From IDS-8 sp035304345 (GTDB taxonomy: Bacteria > Pseudomonadota > Gammaproteobacteria > Steroidobacterales > Woeseiaceae), in the NCBI GenBank assembly GCA_035304345.1, contig DATGQE010000100.1, positions 1-13,354 of the forward strand: a DNA stretch of 13,354 bases, read 5' to 3'. Every line of letters begins with the position of its first letter. Positions within the stretch are counted from its first letter, which is position 1. Position numbers and translations under genes: made by a program. Shown here one piece after another: positions 1 through 7,463 of this stretch. Below the pieces are notes generated by a model. That model saw only the letters and a list, made by a program, of their open reading frames with translations. It was not told the origin of the DNA and did not search any database.

Positions 1-130
1 GCGCGAGCGACCCGTGCGCTGGCGGCCGCCGCGGCGCGTTGACGCGGCACAACCTGCAACGCCGCCGGCAAAATCTACAAAACGCGGCGGAAGCGTCGGC
101 AGCACGCGACAGTGTCCGCGATCGGTGACA

Positions 131-158
131 TTGCCGCTTCACGAGGTTTCTGCACAAT
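131..158 (+). promoter_or_regulatory. possible sigma-70 promoter of the metallothionein-like gene
   Basis: TTGCCG at 131-136 and CACAAT at 153-158 are separated by 16 bases and match four of six positions of each sigma-70 consensus hexamer. Transcription from here would leave a leader of about 60 bases before the ATG at 227. The surrounding DNA is less GC-rich than the genes. This is a visual match only, and such matches occur by chance. Confidence 0.25.
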
Positions 159-226
159 GGGAGCTCGCGAGGGACTCCTTCACTGAGCGCCTGGTTGTTG
201 GCGCACATTTTGCTTCGGCGGATGGC

Positions 227-514
227 ATGGAACCGGAGATCGATCGCGGCAGGGAATGGCCGCGCAACCAGGGAAGGCTCATACCGGGGGGCAAACAGAC
301 GACCTGCAGCCATCCGGGGTGCCGGTGTGCGCTCGACACGCGTTACGTGGCGCTCAAGGGCCGGGCGTACTGCAGCGGCGATTGTGCGGACGGCAACGGC
401 TGCGACCACGAGACCTGCCACTGCGGCGGGGTACGGACTGCGCCGCCGCGTCTCTCGTCCCTGCTCCAGGGCGCGGTGCGGCACCTGCAGCGGCACCACG
501 GCCCGAAGACCTGA
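227..514 (+). CDS. bacterial metallothionein-like protein (BmtA/SmtA family)
   Basis: This 95-residue protein has eight cysteines arranged C27-x4-C32-x-C34, C49-x3-C53 and C59-x4-C64-x-C66, with histidines at 29, 61 and 65. The core around YCSGDCADG and CDHETCHC follows the pattern of bacterial metallothioneins such as cyanobacterial SmtA and Pseudomonas MTs (Pfam Metallothio_Pro). Those are small cytosolic proteins that bind Zn or Cd through Cys4-type clusters and a zinc-finger-like fold. Relative to the usual 55-80 residues there is an N-terminal extension of about 25 residues and a basic, histidine-containing tail (residues 67-95). The frame stays open upstream to position 14, but that part has no cysteine pattern, so I chose the ATG at 227. 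It lacks a good ribosome binding site, so the true start is uncertain. The gene stands alone, ahead of the receptor locus. The family call is fairly safe; the metal bound is unknown. Confidence 0.75.
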   Translation: MEPEIDRGREWPRNQGRLIPGGKQTTCSHPGCRCALDTRYVALKGRAYCSGDCADGNGCDHETCHCGGVRTAPPRLSSLLQGAVRHLQRHHGPKT

Positions 515-516
515 GC

Positions 517-551
517 GCGACACCCGGGGCGACACCGGGGGCGACAGGACC
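517..551. repeat. short imperfect tandem repeat after the metallothionein-like gene
   Basis: Two adjacent 12-base units, GCGACACCCGGG (517-528) and GCGACACCGGGG (529-540), differ at one position. They are followed by a decayed third unit starting GCGACAGGACC (541-551) and then GCGACCCGG. The repeat begins two bases after the stop codon. It looks like slippage of GC-rich DNA; no function is evident. Confidence 0.5.
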
Positions 552-627
552 GCGACCCGGCCAGCCCCGAAATAGCCACAAATCATAAAAAAACGGGGTC
601 CAGATTCCGCCGGGCGGCGTCTAACGA

Positions 628-645
628 GTGCAAGCACGCTTGCAC
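628..645. promoter_or_regulatory. 18-bp dyad, candidate operator upstream of the first receptor
   Basis: GTGCAAGC and GCTTGCAC form perfect 8-base arms separated by AC, centred about 60 bases before the receptor ATG at 697. The half-site TGCAAGC...GCTTGCA is of the kind bound by LacI-family sugar regulators, which usually bind half-sites that abut at a central CG; here two extra bases sit in the centre. No T-run follows, so it is unlikely to be a terminator. No LacI-type gene is in the window, so the cognate regulator is unknown. Confidence 0.45.
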
Positions 646-682
646 GCCGTGCCCGCGCGGGCCGGCGCAGGTTGGATCACCA

Positions 683-690
683 AGGGGGAG
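683..690 (+). promoter_or_regulatory. ribosome binding site of the first receptor
   Basis: AGGGGGAG lies 6 bases before the ATG at 697. It settles the start there rather than at an in-frame start near 628. The residues after 697 form a proper signal peptide, which agrees. Confidence 0.7.
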
Positions 691-696
691 AATCCC

Positions 697-3084
697 ATGT
701 CATCGAGAGCGATGTCGGGAGCGCCTGGCCTCGGGCCGGCGGCGCTCCGTTTCCTGGCAGCCGTCACCGCCGTCACGCTGGCCGCGTTGCCCGCCCAGGC
801 GCAACAGCAGCAGTCGGACGAGACGGTCGAGGAGATCGTGGTCACCGGCACGGCGGGCGGCGCCGAGATCCTGAAATTCGACGCGAGCTTCGCAATCACG
901 ACCATGAGCGACGAGGACATCACGAAGTTCTCGCCGCAGAGCACCGCCGACCTGCTCAAGCTCGTACCCGGCGTGTGGTCGGAGAGCACCGGCGGCGTTT
1001 CCGGCGCCAACGTGATGGTGCGCGGTTTCCCGGGCGGCGGTGACGCCCCCTACCTCACGGTCCAGGTGAACGGGGCACCGCTCTATCCCATCTCGACCCT
1101 GGCGTTCCTCGAGAACACGACGATGTTCCGCATCGACGAGACCGTGCTCAGGGTCGAGGCGCTGCGCGGCGGCCCCAGCCCGGTGTTCTCGAACGGGCAG
1201 CCGGGCCTGACCACGAACTTCATCCTGCGTGAGGGCGGCGAAGAGACCGAGGGCCTGGTCAAGTACACGACCTCGGATTACGACCTGAGGCGCTTCGACG
1301 GCTACATCAGCGGGCCGATCGCCGAAGACTTCTACTACATGATCGGCGGCTACATCACGAGCTCGCGAGGCATCCGCGAAGCCGGCTTCAACACCGACGA
1401 AGGCAACCAGTTCACGATCAACCTCACGCGCGAGCTCGACAACGGCACGCTCAACTTCTTCCACCGGTACACGGACGACTTCGGGCAGTGGTACCTGCCG
1501 GTGGCGCTGAACGTGCCGGGCGTGGATGCGAGCTACAACCAGCTCGGCGCCATGAACCGCCAGCGGCAGATCATGACCGACAACGCGAGCCCCGCCTTCC
1601 CGAACGGCGGCGATTCGAACGCCCCGAACCCGACGATCAAGACGCTCGACCTGGCCGAGGGACGCGGCTGGAGGGGCTCGATGACCGGTGGCTCCGTCAC
1701 GCTGGACATCGCCGATGACTGGCAGCTCACCGACCGGTTCAGCATCACGAAGGGCGACGCCGATACGGTCGGCCTGGTTCCCGACCGCGGTGCGATCCGC
1801 GTCGGCGACCTGCTCGCCAACCCGGCCCTGGACGATCGTATCGTGCTCACCGGCCCGATCACCGGCGCCGTCAGCGGACGGGCCATCGGCGCGGACGAGT
1901 TCATCCAGGGCTTCGGCGCCTGGGAGGTCCGCAAGGACGTCGAGGCGTTCACCAACGACATCAGCCTGACCCGGACGTTCGACCGCGGCACGGCCACGTT
2001 CGGCTTCTACACCTCCAGCACGTCGAGCGACGATTTGTGGTCGCTGGGCAACGTGAAGTTCGAGGTCGTGCAGCAAGGCGGCGAGATGGTCACTGGCATC
2101 GCGTGCAACGAGCCAGAGGTCGACAGCTGCGGCGACAACAACTTCGACATCGACGGCAGCGGCGACGCCAGGGCGGCGGCGCTGTACGCGGCCACGACGT
2201 TCGACATCACCGACGCGTTGCGCGCGGATGTCGGCCTGCGCTACGAGAATTACAAGATCGACTACACGGTCGACGACGGCCGGGACGGCAGCGTCGATTT
2301 CGGCGTGTCGACCGACGAGTCCGAGCTCTCGTGGACGGCGGCCCTCAACTACATGCTGAACGACTCCATGGGCGTGTTCGGCCGCATCAATCGCGGTCAC
2401 CTGATGCCGCAGTTCGACACCTACCGTGACGGCCGCGACGCGCTCGCGAGCGGCAATGACCTGATCCAGGACATCGAGCAGTACGAGCTCGGGTTCAAAT
2501 GGGTGACGGACAACCTGAGCCTGTATGCCACGGGCTTCGCCACGGACGTCGATCCGCGCGTCGTCACCTTCGTGTTCGGCGGCGATGCCCTGCTCACCAC
2601 CCAGGAATCCCGGGGCGTCGAGCTCGACGCGGTCTGGGAGACCGAGACCGGGTTCTCCATCTCGCTCAACGCAACGCTCCTGGATTCGGAGATCAAGGTC
2701 GTGAGCGGGGTCGATTCGGATCCGCCGATCGACGGCAAGGAGACGGAGCGGCAGCCCGGCTGGCAGCTCCGCCTGACGCCGACGTACGACTTCGATCTCG
2801 GCAACGTACTCGGTTACGACGTGTTCGGAACGCTGTACGGCACGTTGACCGCGGTCGACGACCGTTTCGGCGAAGCGCAGAACGTCAACGTCCTGGAAGG
2901 CTACGAAACGATCGACCTCGGCCTGATCCTCAGGATCAACGACGCGTTCGTCGTGCAGCTCGTGGCGGACAACATCACGGACGAGGATGCACTGACCGAG
3001 AGCGATCCGCGGACGATCCTGGCGCCGAACGGGCGCTTCATCATGCCGCGGACCTTCCAGTTCAGCGTCGGCTACGAGTTCTGA
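697..3084 (+). CDS. TonB-dependent outer-membrane receptor without STN domain
   Basis: This 795-residue protein should import a ligand across the outer membrane using energy from TonB-ExbBD. A signal peptide covers residues 1-35 (hydrophobic core about 17-31, cleavage after PAQA). Next comes a TonB-box-like EEIVVTGT at 45-52, a plug domain to about residue 180 (motifs STADLLKLVPGVW, VMVRGFPGGGD, VEALRGG), and a beta-barrel ending in a terminal Phe (FQFSVGYEF), as expected for barrel assembly. It is a paralogue of the receptor at 4794: plug motifs, the DLRR segment and the WSLGN segment line up. It lacks that receptor's N-terminal signalling domain. A probable extracellular loop has C470 and C478 next to an Asp-rich stretch (480-490). 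It precedes the FecI/FecR pair and is separated from it by a hairpin. The family is certain; the substrate is inferred as trehalose-related from the linked trehalase. Confidence 0.93.
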   Translation: MSSRAMSGAPGLGPAALRFLAAVTAVTLAALPAQAQQQQSDETVEEIVVTGTAGGAEILKFDASFAITTMSDEDITKFSPQSTADLLKLVPGVWSESTGGVSGANVMVRGFPGGGDAPYLTVQVNGAPLYPISTLAFLENTTMFRIDETVLRVEALRGGPSPVFSNGQPGLTTNFILREGGEETEGLVKYTTSDYDLRRFDGYISGPIAEDFYYMIGGYITSSRGIREAGFNTDEGNQFTINLTRELDNGTLNFFHRYTDDFGQWYLPVALNVPGVDASYNQLGAMNRQRQIMTDNASPAFPNGGDSNAPNPTIKTLDLAEGRGWRGSMTGGSVTLDIADDWQLTDRFSITKGDADTVGLVPDRGAIRVGDLLANPALDDRIVLTGPITGAVSGRAIGADEFIQGFGAWEVRKDVEAFTNDISLTRTFDRGTATFGFYTSSTSSDDLWSLGNVKFEVVQQGGEMVTGIACNEPEVDSCGDNNFDIDGSGDARAAALYAATTFDITDALRADVGLRYENYKIDYTVDDGRDGSVDFGVSTDESELSWTAALNYMLNDSMGVFGRINRGHLMPQFDTYRDGRDALASGNDLIQDIEQYELGFKWVTDNLSLYATGFATDVDPRVVTFVFGGDALLTTQESRGVELDAVWETETGFSISLNATLLDSEIKVVSGVDSDPPIDGKETERQPGWQLRLTPTYDFDLGNVLGYDVFGTLYGTLTAVDDRFGEAQNVNVLEGYETIDLGLILRINDAFVVQLVADNITDEDALTESDPRTILAPNGRFIMPRTFQFSVGYEF

Positions 3085-3092
3085 CCCCCTCC

Positions 3093-3127
3093 CCCCGGGG
3101 GACGGGAGCTTTTCCTGTTCCCCGGGG
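3093..3127 (+). terminator. strong hairpin between the first receptor and the sigma factor gene
   Basis: Bases 3093-3107 pair with 3113-3127 to give a 15-bp stem (13 Watson-Crick pairs and two G-U pairs) around a 5-base loop, starting 8 bases after the receptor stop codon. No good T-run follows (only CGGATTTCTGG), so it may be a weak terminator, an attenuator, or a 3' end stabiliser that lets the receptor be expressed at a different level from the regulators downstream. Confidence 0.45.
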
Positions 3128-3135
3128 CGGATTTC

Positions 3136-3144
3136 TGGTATCAG
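3136..3144 (+). promoter_or_regulatory. possible extended -10 promoter of the sigma factor gene
   Basis: TGGTATCAG fits an extended -10 element (TGn followed by TATCAG). It would start a transcript near 3151, just before the GGAGG ribosome binding site at 3157. No convincing -35 is present, because that stretch falls in the preceding hairpin. The site is plausible for separate expression of the regulatory pair, but weak. Confidence 0.25.
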
Positions 3145-3156
3145 TGCGGACGGGCC

Positions 3157-3161
3157 GGAGG
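3157..3161 (+). promoter_or_regulatory. ribosome binding site that fixes a GTG start
   Basis: GGAGG lies 7 bases before GTG at 3169. No ATG is available near the N-terminus of this frame, so this site is the main reason for choosing the GTG start of the sigma factor gene. Confidence 0.75.
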
Positions 3162-3168
3162 CAGCGCA

Positions 3169-3714
3169 GTGGGGCGGAACGGTAGCTCGGGCGAGGAAGC
3201 TCTTCCGGAGCGCGGAAGGGACGTCGCCCGCTGGTACGACGAATACCACCTCCGCCTGCTGGGGTATCTCAGGGCCAACCTGCAGAAAGAGCACGACGCG
3301 GAGGACGTCTCGCAGGAGGTGTACCTGCGCCTGCTCAGGATCCCGGAGGAACGGGTGGTGGAGCACCCGCGGGCCTACCTGCTGCGGGTGGCGGCCAACG
3401 TCATCGCGGACTGGCGCGCGGGCCAGCGGCCATACGAGTCGCGGCCGCTCGAGGAGCTCGACCAGCCCGCCGAAGGGGAAGACGGGGCGGAGAGTTACGA
3501 CAGGCAGCGACGCGCCGAACGGATCGAGCGTGCACTGGCGGCCCTGCCCGCGCATTACCGGGCAGCGGTCGTGCTGAAGACACGCCACGGGCTGAGCTAT
3601 GGGGAAATCGCGGCACACCTCGGCGTTTCGGAACGCCGTGTCAAGCGCTACATCGTCAAGGCGTATGCGCGGCTGCGGGATCGATTGAACGCGAACGAAC
3701 GCGCCGCCCGTTGA
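3169..3714 (+). CDS. ECF RNA polymerase sigma factor, FecI type
   Basis: This 181-residue extracytoplasmic-function sigma factor directs RNA polymerase to a small set of promoters when released or activated by its anti-sigma partner. Sigma region 2 spans about residues 22-88 (WYDEYHLRLLGYLR, HDAEDVSQEVYLRLL, then HPRAYLLRVAANVIADWRAG). Region 4 spans about 122-175 (ALPAHYRAAVVLKTRHGLSY, then GEIAAHLGVSERRVKRYIVKA), with a clear helix-turn-helix. The acidic linker between them is normal for the family. The start is GTG, supported by GGAGG 7 bases upstream. The anti-sigma gene follows after 14 bases and a receptor with an STN domain comes next, which is the standard FecI-FecR-FecA order. The likely target is this locus, including its receptors; no promoter of the FecI type could be confirmed by eye. 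Confidence 0.93.
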   Translation: MGRNGSSGEEALPERGRDVARWYDEYHLRLLGYLRANLQKEHDAEDVSQEVYLRLLRIPEERVVEHPRAYLLRVAANVIADWRAGQRPYESRPLEELDQPAEGEDGAESYDRQRRAERIERALAALPAHYRAAVVLKTRHGLSYGEIAAHLGVSERRVKRYIVKAYARLRDRLNANERAAR

Positions 3715-3728
3715 AGGCGGTACTTCGA

Positions 3729-4760
3729 ATGAGAAACGAGATCGCCGAGCCGCAACTTCCGGTGTCCGAGCAGGCTGCCGCCTGGTTCTTCGAGCTGTCC
3801 GAAAGGCCGGCGAGCGCCCGCACGCGCCGGGAGTTCGTACGCTGGCTGAAGCAGTCGCCGCAGCACATCGACGCGTTCCTCGGCATCGCCATGCTCGAGC
3901 AGGAGCTGGCGGCATCCGCCGGCAGCCTCGACGATGCCCTGCGCCTCGCAGAGCAGGCTGCCGCGGGAGCCATACCCCTCGATGCCGACGATACGGAGGC
4001 CCCGCCGCGGCGCGAGCGCCGCTGGCGCCCGCGTACGGCGGGCTGGCTCGCCGCGGCCGGCCTGGCGGCGCTGGCGGTCACTGCCGCGCTGTGGCTCGAA
4101 CCCCGGGAAGCGGAGGTCGCGCCCGTGGTGCACCGCACGGACTACGGCGAGCAGCGCTCCATCGCGCTGGCGGACGGCTCCATCGTGGTGCTCAACACCT
4201 TGTCCGAGGCGGCGGTTCGCCTCGGGGCGCACGAGCGCCGGGTCGAGCTCGTCTCCGGCGAGGCGATGTTCGACGTCGTACCGGATCCGGAACGGCCGTT
4301 CGTGGTCGAGACCGCCGGGGTCGAGCTGACCGTGCTCGGGACCCGGTTCTCCGTGCATCGCAAGGGCGATTCCGTCCGCGTGGCGGTGCTGGAGGGCGTG
4401 GTCCGCGCCATGCCGTCCGGGCGCCCCGGCGAGCCCGTGCTGGTGCGCGCGGGGGAGGGCGCCGTCACGTCCCCCGATGGCGGTATTCGGCGGGAGGCGG
4501 GCATCGACCTCGACAAGGCCCTCGCCTGGACCGAACGCCGGCTGGTGTTCGACGACGTGCCGCTCGGGGACGTCGTCGCCGAGTTCAATCGCTATAATCG
4601 GCGTCCTCTCATCGTGCAGGATCCCGAGCTTGCGCAGCGGAAAATCACTTCCGTCTTCTTCGCCAACGACGTCAGCGCGCTGGTCGCGTTCCTGGAGCTC
4701 GAACCCGGCATCGAGGTCGATTACGGGGCCGATGCGATCCGCATCCGCGGCGTGCGTTGA
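3729..4760 (+). CDS. FecR-family anti-sigma factor / transmembrane signal transducer
   Basis: This 343-residue inner-membrane protein relays receptor occupancy to the sigma factor encoded just upstream. An N-terminal cytoplasmic sigma-binding domain (DUF4880 type) covers about residues 13-60, with the family pattern AAAWFFELSERP and FVRWLKQSPQHIDAF. One transmembrane helix lies at about 104-123 (GWLAAAGLAALAVTAALWL) after an Arg-rich stretch, so the rest is periplasmic. The FecR domain runs about 134-230 (RSIALADGSIVVLNT, VELVSGEAMFDV, TVLGTRFSV). A C-terminal STN-like part covers about 255-343, where family members contact the receptor's STN domain. I placed the start at ATG 3729 because GGCGG lies 8 bases upstream; a TTG at 3711 in the same frame has no such site. 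The assignment is secure; the signal sensed is inferred. Confidence 0.92.
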   Translation: MRNEIAEPQLPVSEQAAAWFFELSERPASARTRREFVRWLKQSPQHIDAFLGIAMLEQELAASAGSLDDALRLAEQAAAGAIPLDADDTEAPPRRERRWRPRTAGWLAAAGLAALAVTAALWLEPREAEVAPVVHRTDYGEQRSIALADGSIVVLNTLSEAAVRLGAHERRVELVSGEAMFDVVPDPERPFVVETAGVELTVLGTRFSVHRKGDSVRVAVLEGVVRAMPSGRPGEPVLVRAGEGAVTSPDGGIRREAGIDLDKALAWTERRLVFDDVPLGDVVAEFNRYNRRPLIVQDPELAQRKITSVFFANDVSALVAFLELEPGIEVDYGADAIRIRGVR

Positions 4761-4793
4761 CCTCGAACTTCCGACCCGCGCCGGGCCCGCTGC

Positions 4794-7463
4794 ATGACCA
4801 ACGGCCGGCACCCGCTGCTGGTCCTGGCCCTGCTGCTTGCCGCCTCCGCGGCCGCCGCGGAAGACACCTACGAAGTCTCCATCCCCCGGCAGCCGCTCGC
4901 GGCGGCGCTGCAGGATCTCGCGACGCAGCTCGACGTGCAGATCGTGTTCTACTCGGTGGCGACGCACGGGCTCGAGGCGCCGGCGCTCGCCGGCCGCTAC
5001 ACGCGGCGGGAAGCGCTCGACGCGGTGCTCGCGGGCACCCGCCTGCGCTGGGTCTTCCTCAACGACAACTCGGTGGCGATCCAGCCGCCGCCGGACGACG
5101 GCGCGCCCGCGCCCCGGACGGTGGCGCGCCCGAATCCCGCGCCGGGTGACGGATCGCGGGCCGCCGGCGACACCCAGCCCGTGCAGGCGTTCGGGATGGA
5201 CGAGATCGTCGTGACCGGCACGGCCTCCCGCGTGCGCACCAAGTTCGCCTCGAGCGTCGCGATCACCACGCTGGACCGCGACGACATCGCCCGGCGCGCG
5301 CCGGCCAGCACGGCGGATCTCGTGGCTGCCGTGCCGGGTTTCTGGGTCGAATCCACCGCCGGCACGACCCACGGCAACGTGTTCGCCCGCGGCATCGTGC
5401 AGGACGGCGGCTACCGCTACGTCGGGCTCGCCGAAGACGGCCTGCCCGTGTACCCGGTCTTCGAGCTCTCGTTCTACAACCCGGACCAGTTCGTGCGCCC
5501 GTCGGAGGCGACGGCGCGCGTGGAGGTCGTGCGCGGCGGCACGGCGCCGATCTTCACCGCCGGCGCGGTCGGGGGCACCATCAACTTCATCAACGAACGG
5601 CCGGCGTCCCGGCGCCAGGCGCGCATGCGGACGGAGATCTCCGATTTCGGGCTGCGTCGGCTGGACGTGCACTGGACCGCGCCGCTGTCGGCGACCTGGA
5701 GCGCGGCCGCGAGCGGCTGGATGCGGCATTCCGACGGCATCCGCGACCCGGGATACCCGGCCGACCGGGGCGGCAGCCTGCGCGTCGAGCTCGAGCGGGC
5801 CTCCGCGGCGACCCGCTTCGGCCTGTACGCGACCTGGCTCGACGACCGTTCCCTGTTCGTCGTGCCGATACCGCTGCGCGGCAGCCCGTCGAACCCGGTG
5901 GCGGTCGATGGCACGCCGGCGGGCAAGTACTCGCTGCACAGCGCCGACCTGCGTGCGGCCGGCCTGCCGCCGAGCGCCGCGGAGGTCGGGCTCGGGGATG
6001 CGGATCTCGCCGACGGTATACATCCCCGCATCGGCACTTACGGCCTGCGCTTCGAGCGCCACGGCGAGACCGGGTGGCACGTTGCGAGCCATACGCGCCT
6101 CACGCACGGCGACGTCAGCTTCGACGGCATTTTCACCGGGAGTGTCCCGGTGACCGGAGCCGAGTTCGCGGCCGAGCGAAACGTGGCGCCCGATTTCCGC
6201 TACCTCGCGAGCGGCGAGCCGTTCGACCCCGGCTTCCTCGTCCAGAACCACGGTCACTGGGCGGTTGCCAAGGACTATCACGCGCTGCAGAACGACACGC
6301 GGCTCACGTTGAGCGCCGGCGCCCACGAGGTCGTGCTGGGCGTGTACGCGGCCGACTTCTCGATGCACGACCGCTGGAGCCTGGGCAACCTGCTGCTCAC
6401 GGACGTCGGCGACCGGCCGGAGCGGCTGTTCCTGCCGGGCGTGACGGATCCCGCCGGCTTCACCCGCTACTCGTTCCTCAACCTGCGTGCCTCTTACGAC
6501 GGGGTCGCCGGAGCGCTGTACGCGGCCGACGAGTGGCACGTGAACGAGCGGCTCCGCGTCGATCTCGGGGCACGCTGGGACCGGCAGCGGCTCGTGGCGT
6601 CGATCAGCGAAGGCGTGCCGGACGTCGATCTCGACGGCGATCCCGCCACGCCGTACGACGTCGCCACGCTCGCCGGAACGCGGCAGGCAGGGCGGCGCGG
6701 CTGGTTCGATCATCTCGGGTGGTCGGCCGGCTTCAACTACGAGGCAAGCGATCGCCACGCCTTCTTCGGCCACCTCACCCGCTCCGCGAAGCTCCCGCAT
6801 TTCGACGACCTGCGCAACGGCATCAGGCGCGAGGATCGCGTGACCAACGTCGAGATAGGCTACAAGGCGGCGCTGGACCGGCTCGCACTGTTCCTGGCGG
6901 CCTACGGGACGTCGTTCGACAACGTGCCGTTCACGGACATCCTGGCGGACGGGTCGACGGTCGTGCGGCGCGCCGAGACGCGCACCCTGGGCGTCGAGCT
7001 CGAAGGCGTCTACGAGCCGATCGACGCGGTCAGCTTCGAGTTCTCGGCGACGCTGCAGGAGCCGGAGTACCGCAACTTTCGCGGCACGGGCATCGACAAC
7101 AGCGGGAACCGCGTCCGCCGCATTCCGCGGGTCATGGTGCGCGTGATTCCGTCACTGTCGTTCGCCGAAGGCCGCGGCCGCGCCTGGCTCATGTTCGCGC
7201 ATTACGGCGATCGCTACGCGAACGACGAGAACACGATCCGGCTCCCCTCCTACCTGGAGGTCGATGCCGGCGTGGAATACCGTTTCAGCGACGCGTGGAG
7301 CGCGCAGCTCACCGTCGACAACCTGTCGAACGAGGTCGGGCTGACGGAGGGCAATCCCCGTACCGACGTCGGCTCGAGCGGGATCGGTCAGCTCTACAAC
7401 GCGCGGCCGTTGTTCGGACGCTCGCTCAGCCTCGCCGTTCGCTACCGTTTCCAATCGGGATGA
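4794..7463 (+). CDS. TonB-dependent receptor with STN signalling domain (FecA-type transducer)
   Basis: This 889-residue outer-membrane receptor should both import its ligand and signal through FecR. The signal peptide is residues 1-22 (LLVLALLLAASAAAA, cleavage before EDTYEV). The periplasmic STN (secretin/TonB short N-terminal) domain spans about 26-100, from VSIPRQPLAAALQDLATQL to the segment ending VAIQPP. A Pro/Ala-rich linker leads to DEIVVTGT at 136-143, then the plug (STADLVAAVPGFWVES, VEVVRGG, GGTINFINERP) and the barrel, ending LSLAVRYRFQSG. The last Phe is three residues from the end instead of terminal. An Asp-rich DVDLDGD (610-616) lies in a likely surface loop. It follows fecR by 33 bases without an obvious ribosome binding site, and its stop overlaps the trehalase start by ATGA, so the two are probably translationally coupled. 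The substrate is inferred as trehalose-related rather than ferric chelates. Confidence 0.94.
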   Translation: MTNGRHPLLVLALLLAASAAAAEDTYEVSIPRQPLAAALQDLATQLDVQIVFYSVATHGLEAPALAGRYTRREALDAVLAGTRLRWVFLNDNSVAIQPPPDDGAPAPRTVARPNPAPGDGSRAAGDTQPVQAFGMDEIVVTGTASRVRTKFASSVAITTLDRDDIARRAPASTADLVAAVPGFWVESTAGTTHGNVFARGIVQDGGYRYVGLAEDGLPVYPVFELSFYNPDQFVRPSEATARVEVVRGGTAPIFTAGAVGGTINFINERPASRRQARMRTEISDFGLRRLDVHWTAPLSATWSAAASGWMRHSDGIRDPGYPADRGGSLRVELERASAATRFGLYATWLDDRSLFVVPIPLRGSPSNPVAVDGTPAGKYSLHSADLRAAGLPPSAAEVGLGDADLADGIHPRIGTYGLRFERHGETGWHVASHTRLTHGDVSFDGIFTGSVPVTGAEFAAERNVAPDFRYLASGEPFDPGFLVQNHGHWAVAKDYHALQNDTRLTLSAGAHEVVLGVYAADFSMHDRWSLGNLLLTDVGDRPERLFLPGVTDPAGFTRYSFLNLRASYDGVAGALYAADEWHVNERLRVDLGARWDRQRLVASISEGVPDVDLDGDPATPYDVATLAGTRQAGRRGWFDHLGWSAGFNYEASDRHAFFGHLTRSAKLPHFDDLRNGIRREDRVTNVEIGYKAALDRLALFLAAYGTSFDNVPFTDILADGSTVVRRAETRTLGVELEGVYEPIDAVSFEFSATLQEPEYRNFRGTGIDNSGNRVRRIPRVMVRVIPSLSFAEGRGRAWLMFAHYGDRYANDENTIRLPSYLEVDAGVEYRFSDAWSAQLTVDNLSNEVGLTEGNPRTDVGSSGIGQLYNARPLFGRSLSLAVRYRFQSG

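Noticed and set aside
1..42. Possible C-terminal end of an upstream plus-strand gene (13 codons ending in TGA at 40-42)
   Set aside because: Ala/Arg codons in GC-rich DNA are uninformative and too short to support a gene.
566..604. FecI-type promoter, or a rho-independent terminator, around CCCCGAAATA...AAAAAAACGGGG
   Set aside because: There is no convincing -10 at the right distance, and the only stem has 5-base arms around a loop of nearly 30 bases with no T-run after it.
700..3915. Very long open frame on the minus strand, over 1000 codons, opposite the first receptor and sigma gene
   Set aside because: Its translation is Arg/Val/Ala-rich with no domain pattern, while the plus strand encodes clear families. 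It is a GC-rich shadow; the same holds for 3648-6800 and 7442-10675 on the minus strand.
697..7463. Siderophore or ferric citrate receptors
   Set aside because: The architecture alone would allow it, but no siderophore gene is present and the trehalase overlap favours a sugar ligand. It cannot be fully excluded.
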